In this document: positions 1-6,156 of the stretch, in pieces
Layout of the letters: the number at the start of each line of letters is the position of its first letter
Position numbering within the stretch: position 1 is the first letter of the stretch
NCBI GenBank assembly: GCA_002316385.1
Contig: DCDL01000004.1
Span: forward strand, 160,252-166,452
Reading direction: 5' to 3'
From: Clostridium sp. UBA1056
GTDB lineage: Bacteria; Bacillota; Clostridia; Clostridiales; Clostridiaceae
Length of the DNA stretch: 6,201 bases
Position numbers and translations under genes: made by a program
Notes under the pieces: generated by a model
What the model saw: only the letters and a program-made list of their open reading frames with translations
Told to the model about the DNA's origin: nothing
Databases searched by the model: none

Positions 1-85
1 CACAAAATAGACGAGCATTCTGACTTATTTATTTTTTGAAGATGCCTTGCATGATTAGTAAGATATTTCATAAAATTTCATTATT

Positions 86-120
86 AAAAATAAAAATCCC
101 TTTACAGGATTTTTATTTTT
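86..120 (-). terminator. Rho-independent terminator after codY, probably bidirectional
   Basis: A perfect 14-bp inverted repeat (86-99 with 107-120) encloses a 7-nt loop. One further A-T pair can form at 85/121. On the minus strand the G/C pairs sit next to the loop, and the distal arm is itself almost all U (GGGATTTTTATTTTT), giving the U-tract of an intrinsic terminator 28 bases after the codY stop. The element is nearly symmetrical: read on the plus strand it also ends in a T-rich arm followed by ATATATTTTG. It could therefore terminate transcription from either side. The stem has only two G-C pairs, so its stability comes mainly from length. Confidence 0.85.
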
Positions 121-147
121 ATATATTTTGTTATATATATTAATAGA

Positions 148-921
148 CTATTTAAGCTTATTTAATTCATCCATTAACTTATCATTAAGAATTTTTATGT
201 GAGTACCCTTCATTCCTAGTGATCTAGACTCTATAACTCCAGCACTTTCAAATTTTCTAAGAGCATTCACTATAACAGATCTTGTTATTCCAACCTTATC
301 TGCTATTTTAGATGCAACCAAAAGTCCTTCACTGCCATCTAGCTCATTAAATATATGTTCTACAGCTTCTAACTCTGAATAAGATAAAGTACCTATAGCT
401 AATTGAACTATGGCCTTCTTTCTTGCTTTTTCTTCTATTTCGTCAGTTTTAGCTCTCAACATTTCCATTCCAACGATAGTCCCACTATATTCCGCAATAA
501 CTAAATCATCTTCAGTGAATTCTCTAGCAAATCTTGATAATAATAATGTTCCTAATCTTTCTCTATTACCGTTAATAGGCACTATAGTTGATAACATATC
601 TTTAAAGTCACATTCAACTTCATCGTTAAATACACATATACCACTACTTGGCATGTTTGCTTTTGTTTCATCTATATTTAGCAGTTTAGCATTATACTCC
701 TCTGGGAATCTTTTATTCTCAACTACTTGCTCTTTGACCTTATCGCATTCAAATCCATAGGAAAGATTATAGCCTAAAACTTTCCCCTTTCTACTAATCA
801 CATATACATTACAATTTAATACTTCACTTAGAAGCTCACATATATCATCAAAAACTACTGGTTCCGAACCCGACTTTTGTAAAATCCTATTTAATTTTCT
901 TGTTTTATCTAATAGTGACAT
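148..921 (-). CDS. codY: CodY, GTP-sensing global transcriptional repressor
   Basis: CodY is a cytoplasmic DNA-binding regulator. In Firmicutes it binds GTP and branched-chain amino acids and represses nutrient-acquisition, amino-acid biosynthesis, competence and sporulation genes during rich growth. The 257-residue product matches the family's usual length of about 259. The N-terminal GAF-type ligand domain covers roughly residues 1-155 and carries the typical ISRKGKVLGY, FPEEY and NRERLGTLLL segments (residues 42-51, 72-76, 119-128). A linker rich in Glu and Lys follows. The C-terminal winged helix-turn-helix starts near 200, with ASKIADKVGITRSVIVNALR (203-222) almost identical to Bacillus CodY, then ESRSLGMKGTHIK. 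The ATG at 921 has AAGGAGG 7 nt upstream; the stop is TAG. The gene has its own promoter 115-150 bp upstream and a terminator just downstream, so it can be monocistronic. The ligand domain is more divergent than the DNA-binding domain, which is usual in clostridia. Confidence 0.98.
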   Translation of the reverse strand: MSLLDKTRKLNRILQKSGSEPVVFDDICELLSEVLNCNVYVISRKGKVLGYNLSYGFECDKVKEQVVENKRFPEEYNAKLLNIDETKANMPSSGICVFNDEVECDFKDMLSTIVPINGNRERLGTLLLSRFAREFTEDDLVIAEYSGTIVGMEMLRAKTDEIEEKARKKAIVQLAIGTLSYSELEAVEHIFNELDGSEGLLVASKIADKVGITRSVIVNALRKFESAGVIESRSLGMKGTHIKILNDKLMDELNKLK

Positions 922-928
922 TACTATT

Positions 929-935
929 CCTCCTT
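929..935 (-). promoter_or_regulatory. Ribosome binding site of codY
   Basis: AAGGAGG on the minus strand ends 7 nt before the ATG at 921. It is a full-strength Shine-Dalgarno match and fixes the codY start. Confidence 0.9.
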
Positions 936-978
936 CTTTAATTTTTAAATTTACATAATGCTATTACTTACCGCAACC

Positions 979-995
979 TTTTGAATAATTCAAAA
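979..995. repeat. 17-bp perfect palindrome in the codY leader
   Basis: On the minus strand TTTTGAAT-T-ATTCAAAA is perfectly self-complementary with a single central base. It lies about 41 nt downstream of the predicted codY transcription start and about 58 nt upstream of the ATG. Its position and symmetry suit a dimeric regulator acting as a roadblock, or a small RNA hairpin. It does not match the CodY box (AATTTTCWGAAAATT) when centred on the same axis, and no U-tract follows it, so it is not a terminator. The binding protein, if any, is unknown. Confidence 0.5.
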
Positions 996-1042
996 TATTC
1001 TTTTCTTTCACAAATTTTAGAATTGTCCCGTCGCCATATACC

Positions 1043-1071
1043 ATCATAACATATAGGTTTTATTCTATCAA
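1043..1071 (-). promoter_or_regulatory. Sigma-A-type promoter of codY
   Basis: Minus-strand TTGATA (1071-1066), a 17-bp spacer, then TATGAT (1048-1043). Each hexamer differs from consensus (TTGACA, TATAAT) at one position and the spacing is ideal. An A-rich stretch directly upstream of the -35 (1072-1090) could act as an UP element. Transcription would start near 1036, giving a leader of about 115 nt before codY. This is the best promoter in the window. Confidence 0.75.
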
Positions 1072-1103
1072 CATGTTTTTTAGTTATTTTCGACAGGTTC
1101 ACA

Positions 1104-1140
1104 TTTTTTTTAAATTTAATTTTATTTTTTTTAAAGTTTT
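1104..1140. other. A-tract-rich segment between topA and the codY promoter
   Basis: The plus strand has two runs of eight T (1104-1111 and 1125-1132) whose centres are 21 bp apart, about two helical turns, plus T4 runs at 1120-1123 and 1137-1140. Such spacing favours intrinsic curvature about 35-65 bp upstream of the codY -35. No GC-containing hairpin is visible here, so I do not call a topA terminator. Read-through from topA into codY remains possible. Confidence 0.4.
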
Positions 1141-1157
1141 AACTATTCTAAGCCATT

Positions 1158-3242
1158 TTATTTATTATCTGTAAATTCTTTCTCCTTACACTCAGCATTA
1201 ATACATTCTAAGTAGTCACCCTTTGCTTTACTATATCTTTTCGCCATAACACTTCCACATTTAGGACATTTCTTTTCTGTAGGTTCATGCCAGCTTACAA
1301 AGTCACACTGAGGATAATTGCCACATCCATAAAAAATCTTACCTTTTTTACTTCTCTTCTCTAAAATATTACCTCCACACTTAGGACAATGTACATCTAA
1401 TTCTCTAGCCATAGTCTTCGTATTTTTACATTCCGGATATCCTGGACACGCAAGAAATTCACCAAATCTACCTTGCTTTATAACCATAAGTCTTCCACAT
1501 TTGTCACATGGTATGTCAGATACCTTGTCTTCTATGGTTATCTTAGCTATTTCTTTTTCGGCTATTTCAATGGCTTCCTTTAGTGGTTCAAAGAATTCTT
1601 CTACTACAGATTTCCAATTTGCATTTCCTTCTTCTATATTATCTAGCTTATTTTCCATTTCTGCAGTAAATTCTACATCTACGATTTGCTTAAAATATTC
1701 ACTAACTATATTATTTACTATGAAACCTAATTCCGTTGGAAGTAACACCTTCTTTTCTCTATCCAAATACTTTCTACTTAATAGAGTAGTAATAGTAGGT
1801 GCATAGGTGCTAGGTCTGCCTATCCCATTTTCTTCTAAAGTTTTAACTAAAGATGCCTCTGAAAATCTGGCTGGTGGTTGGGTAAAGTGCTGCTTTCCAT
1901 CTACACATTTTTCTTGTAGCTCTTCTTCTACATTTAAAACTGGTAACTTTTCATTTGCCTCTCCATCTTCATTATCCGATGTATAGATTTTAGTAAATCC
2001 ATCAAATCTCACCTTATATCCTGAAGTTTTAAATACATAATCTCCATTAGATATAGAAATTGATGTAGTATCTATTATTGCTGACTCCATTTGACTGGCA
2101 ACGAACCTATTCCAGATTAAAGTATAAAGTTTTAATTGATCATTAGTTAATGATTCCTTTGCAATTTCTGGAGTAATTTCTATATTAGTAGGTCTTACTG
2201 CTTCGTGAGCATCTTGTGCCCCCTTCTTTCCTTTATAAACTCTTTTAACCTTTGGTGTGTATTTATCTCCATAGATGTTTTTTATAAATTCAAGGGCAGA
2301 TTCTTGAGCTTCATCTGATATTCTCACAGAGTCAGTTCTCATATAAGATATAAGACCAACGGTGCCATATCCCTTTACGTCTATACCTTCATACAGTTGT
2401 TGTGCTGTTGCCATAGTTTTTTTAGTAGAGAAATTTATTTTTCTATAGGCATCCTGTTGAAGGGTACTTGTAGTAAATGGTGGTAGTGGATTTTTAGTTT
2501 TAGATGTATCTTTTACATCCTTTACTATAAAATCTTCCTGTTTTACTTTTTTTATAATATTATTAGCTTCTTCTTCGTTATTTATAACTATTTTTTTCCC
2601 TTTTTCACTATGCAGTTTCACTATAAAGGTTTTTGTCTCTCCAACCTTAGATACTTTTGCTTCTATAGTCCAATATTCTTCTGGTGCAAAAGCCTGAATT
2701 TCCTTTTCTCTATCGCAAATTATTCTAAGAGCTACAGATTGCACCCTTCCTGCACTTAAACCCCATTTTACCTTTCTCCAAAGAATTGGACTTATTTCAT
2801 ATCCTACTAATCTATCTAAAACTCTTCTAGCCTGTTGAGCATCAAATACATTTTCATTTATTTTTCTTGGAGACTTTATTGCATTTTTCACAGCATTCTT
2901 TGTAACTTCATTGAACTCAATTCTACAAGATTCTTCAGTATCTATTTTTAATATCTTAGCTAAATGCCAAGATATTGCTTCACCTTCTCTATCAGGGTCC
3001 GTAGCAAGATATATTTTTTCACTCTTTTTAGCTTGTTTTTTTATCTTATCTAAAAGCTCTCCTTTACCCCTAATAGTTATGTATTTAGGCTCATAATTTT
3101 TTTCTATATCTACACCTAATTGACTTTTAGGTAAATCTCTTACATGCCCCATGGACGCTTCTACTACATAATTTTTCCCTAAATACTTCTTTATGGTTTT
3201 CGCCTTTGCTGGCGACTCAACTATAACTAATTTTTGCCCCAT
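1158..3242 (-). CDS. topA: DNA topoisomerase I (type IA)
   Basis: This enzyme relaxes negative supercoils by transiently cutting one strand through a 5'-phosphotyrosine link. The 694-residue product is normal for Firmicute TopA. The N-terminal Toprim domain (about 3-115) has VIVESPAKAKTI with Glu9 and Lys13, and the metal-binding triad D82-P-D84-R-E86. The type IA core follows, with catalytic Tyr300 and Arg302 in GLISYMRTDS and the conserved QDAHEAVRPTN (343-353) and ENGIGRPSTYAPTI (471-484). Three C-terminal zinc ribbons each keep four cysteines: C579/C582/C599/C605, C619/C622/C640/C646 and C659/C662/C680/C685. The ATG at 3242 is chosen because GGAGGGG lies just upstream and the Toprim domain begins at residue 4. 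The open frame extends 21 codons further to a TTG at 3305, but that extension has no family match and runs through the likely -10 box. The stop is TAA. It lies 188 bp after dprA and 236 bp before codY. Confidence 0.98.
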   Translation of the reverse strand: MGQKLVIVESPAKAKTIKKYLGKNYVVEASMGHVRDLPKSQLGVDIEKNYEPKYITIRGKGELLDKIKKQAKKSEKIYLATDPDREGEAISWHLAKILKIDTEESCRIEFNEVTKNAVKNAIKSPRKINENVFDAQQARRVLDRLVGYEISPILWRKVKWGLSAGRVQSVALRIICDREKEIQAFAPEEYWTIEAKVSKVGETKTFIVKLHSEKGKKIVINNEEEANNIIKKVKQEDFIVKDVKDTSKTKNPLPPFTTSTLQQDAYRKINFSTKKTMATAQQLYEGIDVKGYGTVGLISYMRTDSVRISDEAQESALEFIKNIYGDKYTPKVKRVYKGKKGAQDAHEAVRPTNIEITPEIAKESLTNDQLKLYTLIWNRFVASQMESAIIDTTSISISNGDYVFKTSGYKVRFDGFTKIYTSDNEDGEANEKLPVLNVEEELQEKCVDGKQHFTQPPARFSEASLVKTLEENGIGRPSTYAPTITTLLSRKYLDREKKVLLPTELGFIVNNIVSEYFKQIVDVEFTAEMENKLDNIEEGNANWKSVVEEFFEPLKEAIEIAEKEIAKITIEDKVSDIPCDKCGRLMVIKQGRFGEFLACPGYPECKNTKTMARELDVHCPKCGGNILEKRSKKGKIFYGCGNYPQCDFVSWHEPTEKKCPKCGSVMAKRYSKAKGDYLECINAECKEKEFTDNK

Positions 3243-3247
3243 TATAA

Positions 3248-3254
3248 CCCCTCC
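3248..3254 (-). promoter_or_regulatory. Ribosome binding site of topA
   Basis: Minus-strand GGAGGGG ends 5 nt before the ATG at 3242; its GGAGG core is 7 nt away. It decides the start in favour of MGQKLVIVES over the upstream TTG at 3305, which has no such signal. Confidence 0.85.
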
Positions 3255-3260
3255 ATTACA

Positions 3261-3296
3261 GCTTATACTTTTTAACTTCATTGCATGTTTATAAGC
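3261..3296. repeat. Inverted repeat at the topA transcription start and leader
   Basis: Seven-base arms GCTTATA (3261-3267) and TATAAGC (3290-3296) are perfectly complementary across a 22-nt interval. One arm abuts the proposed -10 box and the other lies 6 bp upstream of the topA Shine-Dalgarno. If transcription begins near 3290, most of the first arm is not transcribed. The repeat would then act as DNA (operator half-sites about 29 bp apart, centre to centre) rather than as an RNA hairpin. If transcription begins farther upstream, it could form a leader stem just before the RBS. Confidence 0.4.
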
Positions 3297-3327
3297 ATTA
3301 TACAAATTTTTTTATAATATTTCTCAA
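3297..3327 (-). promoter_or_regulatory. Possible topA promoter
   Basis: Minus-strand TATAAT (3302-3297) is a perfect -10 hexamer. The best -35 is TTGAGA (3327-3322), but the spacer is 19 bp, two longer than optimal. Transcription would start near 3290, giving a leader of roughly 48 nt. In sequence this AT-rich, a TATAAT alone is weak evidence. Long-spacer promoters can be sensitive to supercoiling, which would be fitting for topA, but that is inference. Confidence 0.4.
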
Positions 3328-3353
3328 TTATGTATAAATTTCTATATCCCAAT

Positions 3354-3367
3354 ATATTTTAAAATAT
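3354..3367. repeat. 14-bp AT-only palindrome between dprA and topA
   Basis: ATATTTTAAAATAT is perfectly palindromic and lies about 27 bp upstream of the candidate topA -35. It contains no G or C, so it would be a poor terminator stem, and chance palindromes are common in this composition. I record it as visible structure without assigning a role. Confidence 0.3.
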
Positions 3368-3430
3368 TATTATCTCACTGCAAATCATAATATACAAACT
3401 TTATTAAATATTTTATAAATTATTAATTTT

Positions 3431-4510
3431 TTATTTATTAATTCTAACATAAAAGTTTCCACCTAAACATAAAATCTCTTCTTTTACTTGCAACTCAAAT
3501 AATAACTTATATAATTGATTAATGTCAATATCAACTAATTTAATTATTTTATCAATATGTATGGGATTGTCATCTATTATCCTATATATTTTTTCCTCTA
3601 ACTCACTTTTTACAGTTAATATACTCTTATTATCCATACTAATTCTAGAAATATTCAATAAATTTAGCACATCCTCTATATCAGTGTAAATATAAGCACC
3701 ATCTCTTATTAATTTATTAGTTCCTTTACTTTCACTTGAAAATATACTTCCTGGTACAACAATTACATTTTTCCCCTGTTCCAATGCAGCTCCTACAGTA
3801 ATTAAAGTTCCACTCTTTTCTCCACCTTCGGTTACAATTAATAATTCGCACATACCACTAATAATTCTATTTCTCATAGGAAAATTTCTACTCAAGGGTG
3901 GTGTTCCTAATGGAAATTCACTAATTATACAGCCACCATTTTCTAAGATTTCATTATATAGACTGTAATTTTCTTTAGGATATATGACGTCAATACCACT
4001 ACCTAATACTGCTACTGTGTTAATATTATTATTTATTGCCGCTTTATGAGCAATAGAATCAATTCCTTTAGCCATGCCACTTATAATATTTATTTCATAA
4101 GAATTTAACTGCCCCACTATATTATTAGTTACATCTATACCATATCTTGAGCATCTCCTGGAACCTACAATAGAAGTGTTTTTCTTTTCATTAAGTCTTG
4201 AAATATCTCCCTTATAAAACATACCAAAGGGAGCATCATCATATTCTAATAAACTTTTGGGATAATCTGCATCATCCATAGTACAAATGCTTATGTCCTT
4301 AAGCGGTTTATATTCTAAAGCGTCTAACTCTTCAATCTTCCTATAGGACCTTCGAAGTTTTTCAATAAATTTTTCAGGCAATAGTGTTATATTATCATTA
4401 AATACCACATCTCTCAAGGTCTCAAAGTTATCATATTCATAATAGATACACTTTTTCATATTATTGGATATCTCTGTATTAATAAGCCATAATTTTAATA
4501 AATCAAACAT
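3431..4510 (-). CDS. dprA: DprA/Smf DNA-processing protein
   Basis: DprA binds single-stranded DNA, protects it and loads RecA. It is required for natural transformation where that occurs, and it is also present in many bacteria not known to be transformable. The 359-residue product has a divergent N-terminal helical region (about 1-70). The Rossmann-fold core follows: IVGSRRCSRYG (114-124), SGMAKGIDSIAHKAA (144-158), AVLGSGIDVIYPKEN (167-181), SEFPLGTPP with FPMRNRIISG (197-219), SGTLITVGAALEQGK (233-247) and GTNKLIRDGA (263-272). A C-terminal winged-helix-like segment (about 302-357) is of the type found in many full-length DprA proteins. The ATG at 4510 has AGGAGA 6 nt upstream; the stop is TAA. 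It follows comM after 20 bp, so the two are very probably cotranscribed. No terminator is evident before topA. No disruption is seen. Confidence 0.97.
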   Translation of the reverse strand: MFDLLKLWLINTEISNNMKKCIYYEYDNFETLRDVVFNDNITLLPEKFIEKLRRSYRKIEELDALEYKPLKDISICTMDDADYPKSLLEYDDAPFGMFYKGDISRLNEKKNTSIVGSRRCSRYGIDVTNNIVGQLNSYEINIISGMAKGIDSIAHKAAINNNINTVAVLGSGIDVIYPKENYSLYNEILENGGCIISEFPLGTPPLSRNFPMRNRIISGMCELLIVTEGGEKSGTLITVGAALEQGKNVIVVPGSIFSSESKGTNKLIRDGAYIYTDIEDVLNLLNISRISMDNKSILTVKSELEEKIYRIIDDNPIHIDKIIKLVDIDINQLYKLLFELQVKEEILCLGGNFYVRINK

Positions 4511-4516
4511 TCATAA

Positions 4517-4522
4517 TCTCCT
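4517..4522 (-). promoter_or_regulatory. Ribosome binding site of dprA
   Basis: AGGAGA on the minus strand lies 6 nt before the dprA ATG, inside the 20-bp gap after comM. The gap leaves no room for a promoter, so translation must occur from a message that includes comM or starts within it. Confidence 0.8.
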
Positions 4523-4530
4523 AACTATTT

Positions 4531-6054
4531 TCATATAACATCTTCTTTTATATATTTTCTGTATTGAAGTGCTTCAATAATATGGTTTTCTTCTATAGAT
4601 TTATTTCCCTCTAAATCTGCAATAGTTCTAGCTACTTTTAAAATTCTATTATAAACCCTAGTACTAAGTCCGTATTTTTTATAGGTGTATTCAAGAATCC
4701 TATTAGATTCATCATTAAGCTTACAGTATTTCTTTATATGACTCGAGGACATGTTACTATTATATTTTATAGTATCTTTTTTAAATCTTTCTATTTGTAT
4801 CTTTCTTGCTCTCTCTATTCTAATAGCCATAGTCTCTGATTTTTCCTCTGTTTTATTACTATTTATGGCCTCATATGGTATAGAATTTACTGGGGTAAAT
4901 ATATCTATCCTATCTAATAAAGGTCCAGATAATCTAGATAAATACCTCTTAATTTCACTCTCACTGCATTTACATAGCCTAGTTTCACTGCCATACATAC
5001 CACAATTACAAGGATTCATAGCAGCAATGAGCATGAAATCTGCTGGATAGGTTATAGTTCCATTTATTCTAGATATTCTTACATTTTTATCTTCCAATGG
5101 CTGTCTTAGAACCTGAAGTGCTCTTTTGTCAAATTCCAGTATTTCATCTAAAAACAGTACTCCATTATGAGCTAAAGATACCTCCCCTGCCGAAGGATTT
5201 CTACCACCTCCAATTAAAGCGGTACTAGTAATAGTATGATGAGGATTTCTAAAAGGTCTTTTCTCCATTAAACCTTCTTCCTTAAGTTCTCCACTAACAC
5301 TATATATCTTAGTAACTTCTAAAGCTTCCTCCTCAGTAAACGGTGGCATTATAGAGATAACTCTCTCTGCAAGCATAGTTTTTCCTGAGCCTGGAGTTCC
5401 ATACATAAGAAGATTATGATTTCCTGCTACAGCTACCTCTAAAGCTCTTTTTGCAGCTTGCTGACCTATAACATCTTCAAAGTCTAATATGTAATCCTTC
5501 TTTCTAGATTTTTCATTGCCCATAGATGTGTAAGGCTTTATATCCTTATAAGTAAAAAGATAAATTACTTCATTAAGATTTTTAATAGGATATATATTTG
5601 CTTCTTCTATACAAGCACACTCATCTTTATTTTCCATAGGTACTATAAAATTCTTTACACCATTTTTAATTCCTTCAATTACTATAGGAAGAGCTCCCTT
5701 TATTTTATTTACGTTCCCATTTAAAGATAATTCCCCCATAAACATAAAATCTTCTACATCATCTACAGAAAGTTGATTAGTTGCTACAAGTATTCCTACC
5801 GCTATAGGTAAGTCATAATGAGAACCTTCTTTGCGTATATGGGCTGGGGCCAAATTTATAGTTATTCTACTAATAGGAAATTCTAAAGAAGAATTTACTA
5901 TGGCTGCTCTTACTCTATCTTTAGATTCCTTAACAGCAGTATCCCCTAGACCTACAATATTAAAATTAGGTAATCCATATGTTATATCCACTTCTACGTT
6001 AATTAATATACCTTCTACTCCTGAAAAAGCTGCACTCTTTATTTGAATTGACAT
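4531..6054 (-). CDS. comM: ComM/YifB family AAA+ ATPase (Mg-chelatase-like)
   Basis: Family members are cytoplasmic AAA+ proteins. In Vibrio and Haemophilus, ComM is a hexameric helicase that promotes branch migration when taken-up DNA is integrated; the role in clostridia is unproven. The 507-residue product fits the usual length of about 505-510. The N-terminal Lon-protease-like (ChlI) domain, about 1-165, includes SAAFSGVEG, FNIVGLGDTAVKESKDRVRAA and INLAPAHIRKEGSHYDLPIA. The AAA+ module has Walker A GTPGSGKT (219-226), the RNPHHTITSTALIGGG segment (269-284), Walker B VLFLDE (299-304), sensor Asn347, a Cys cluster (C349, C351, C361, C363) that may bind metal, and LLDRID with Arg382. The Mg-chelatase C-terminal domain (about 405-500) ends the protein. 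The ATG at 6054 is preferred because AGAAGGTGA precedes it and MSIQIKSAAFSGVEG is the family N-terminus. The frame is open for 18 more codons to a GTG at 6108 that lacks an RBS. The stop is TGA. Confidence 0.97.
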   Translation of the reverse strand: MSIQIKSAAFSGVEGILINVEVDITYGLPNFNIVGLGDTAVKESKDRVRAAIVNSSLEFPISRITINLAPAHIRKEGSHYDLPIAVGILVATNQLSVDDVEDFMFMGELSLNGNVNKIKGALPIVIEGIKNGVKNFIVPMENKDECACIEEANIYPIKNLNEVIYLFTYKDIKPYTSMGNEKSRKKDYILDFEDVIGQQAAKRALEVAVAGNHNLLMYGTPGSGKTMLAERVISIMPPFTEEEALEVTKIYSVSGELKEEGLMEKRPFRNPHHTITSTALIGGGRNPSAGEVSLAHNGVLFLDEILEFDKRALQVLRQPLEDKNVRISRINGTITYPADFMLIAAMNPCNCGMYGSETRLCKCSESEIKRYLSRLSGPLLDRIDIFTPVNSIPYEAINSNKTEEKSETMAIRIERARKIQIERFKKDTIKYNSNMSSSHIKKYCKLNDESNRILEYTYKKYGLSTRVYNRILKVARTIADLEGNKSIEENHIIEALQYRKYIKEDVI

Positions 6055-6058
6055 AATT

Positions 6059-6067
6059 TCACCTTCT
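6059..6067 (-). promoter_or_regulatory. Ribosome binding site of comM
   Basis: AGAAGGTGA on the minus strand, with the AAGG core 7-8 nt before the ATG at 6054. It supports that start over the GTG at 6108. Confidence 0.75.
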
Positions 6068-6125
6068 AAATATAAATTTCCAACTTTATAAGTGTAAGTA
6101 TTGACCACTGAATTTAGAATAAATC

Positions 6126-6140
6126 AATTTTATAAAAATT
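6126..6140. promoter_or_regulatory. Candidate CodY box upstream of comM-dprA
   Basis: The plus strand reads AATTTTATAAAAATT. This matches the published Firmicute CodY consensus AATTTTCWGAAAATT at 13 of 15 positions. Only the conserved C and G flanking the centre are replaced by A. It lies 72 bp before the comM ATG, and a minus-strand TATAAA (6134-6129), a possible -10 without a good -35, sits inside it. CodY is encoded in this window, and in Bacillus subtilis it represses competence genes, so regulation of comM-dprA would make sense. However, the match consists solely of A and T in AT-rich DNA and may be chance. Confidence 0.35.
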
Positions 6141-6156
6141 TTAATTTGAGTAAAGT

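Noticed and set aside
35..58. Seven-codon minus-strand frame starting ATGCAAGGC
   Set aside because: It is too short, has no RBS, and lies downstream of a strong terminator.
410..760. 116-codon plus-strand open frame inside codY
   Set aside because: It lies entirely antisense to the certain codY gene, has low-complexity Ser/Leu-rich translation typical of an antisense shadow, and has no RBS.
964..1036. Riboswitch or T-box in the codY leader
   Set aside because: The leader is short and AT-rich. It has no T-box motif (AGGGUGGNACCGCG-like), no recognisable aptamer core and no terminator hairpin before the RBS.
1089..1104. LexA-like element near CGACAGGTTC upstream of codY
   Set aside because: It has a GAAC-like half on one strand but lacks the second correctly spaced GTTC half-site, so it does not fit the Firmicute SOS box.
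1501..1806. 101-codon plus-strand open frame inside topA
   Set aside because: It is antisense to conserved TopA core and zinc-ribbon sequence and resembles no protein family. The 61-codon frame at 2911-3096 is rejected for the same reason.
3326..3340. Possible CodY box AATTATGTATAAATT overlapping the topA -35
   Set aside because: Only 11 of 15 positions match, in sequence composed almost wholly of A and T. Matches of this quality are expected by chance.
4751..5050. 99-codon plus-strand open frame inside comM
   Set aside because: It is antisense to the AAA+ and Mg-chelatase C-terminal coding region, with hydrophobic shadow composition. The frame at 5831-6046 is likewise a shadow.
6055..6108. 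GTG-started N-terminal extension of comM
   Set aside because: There is no Shine-Dalgarno before the GTG, the extra 18 residues do not match the family, and a good RBS precedes the ATG at 6054.
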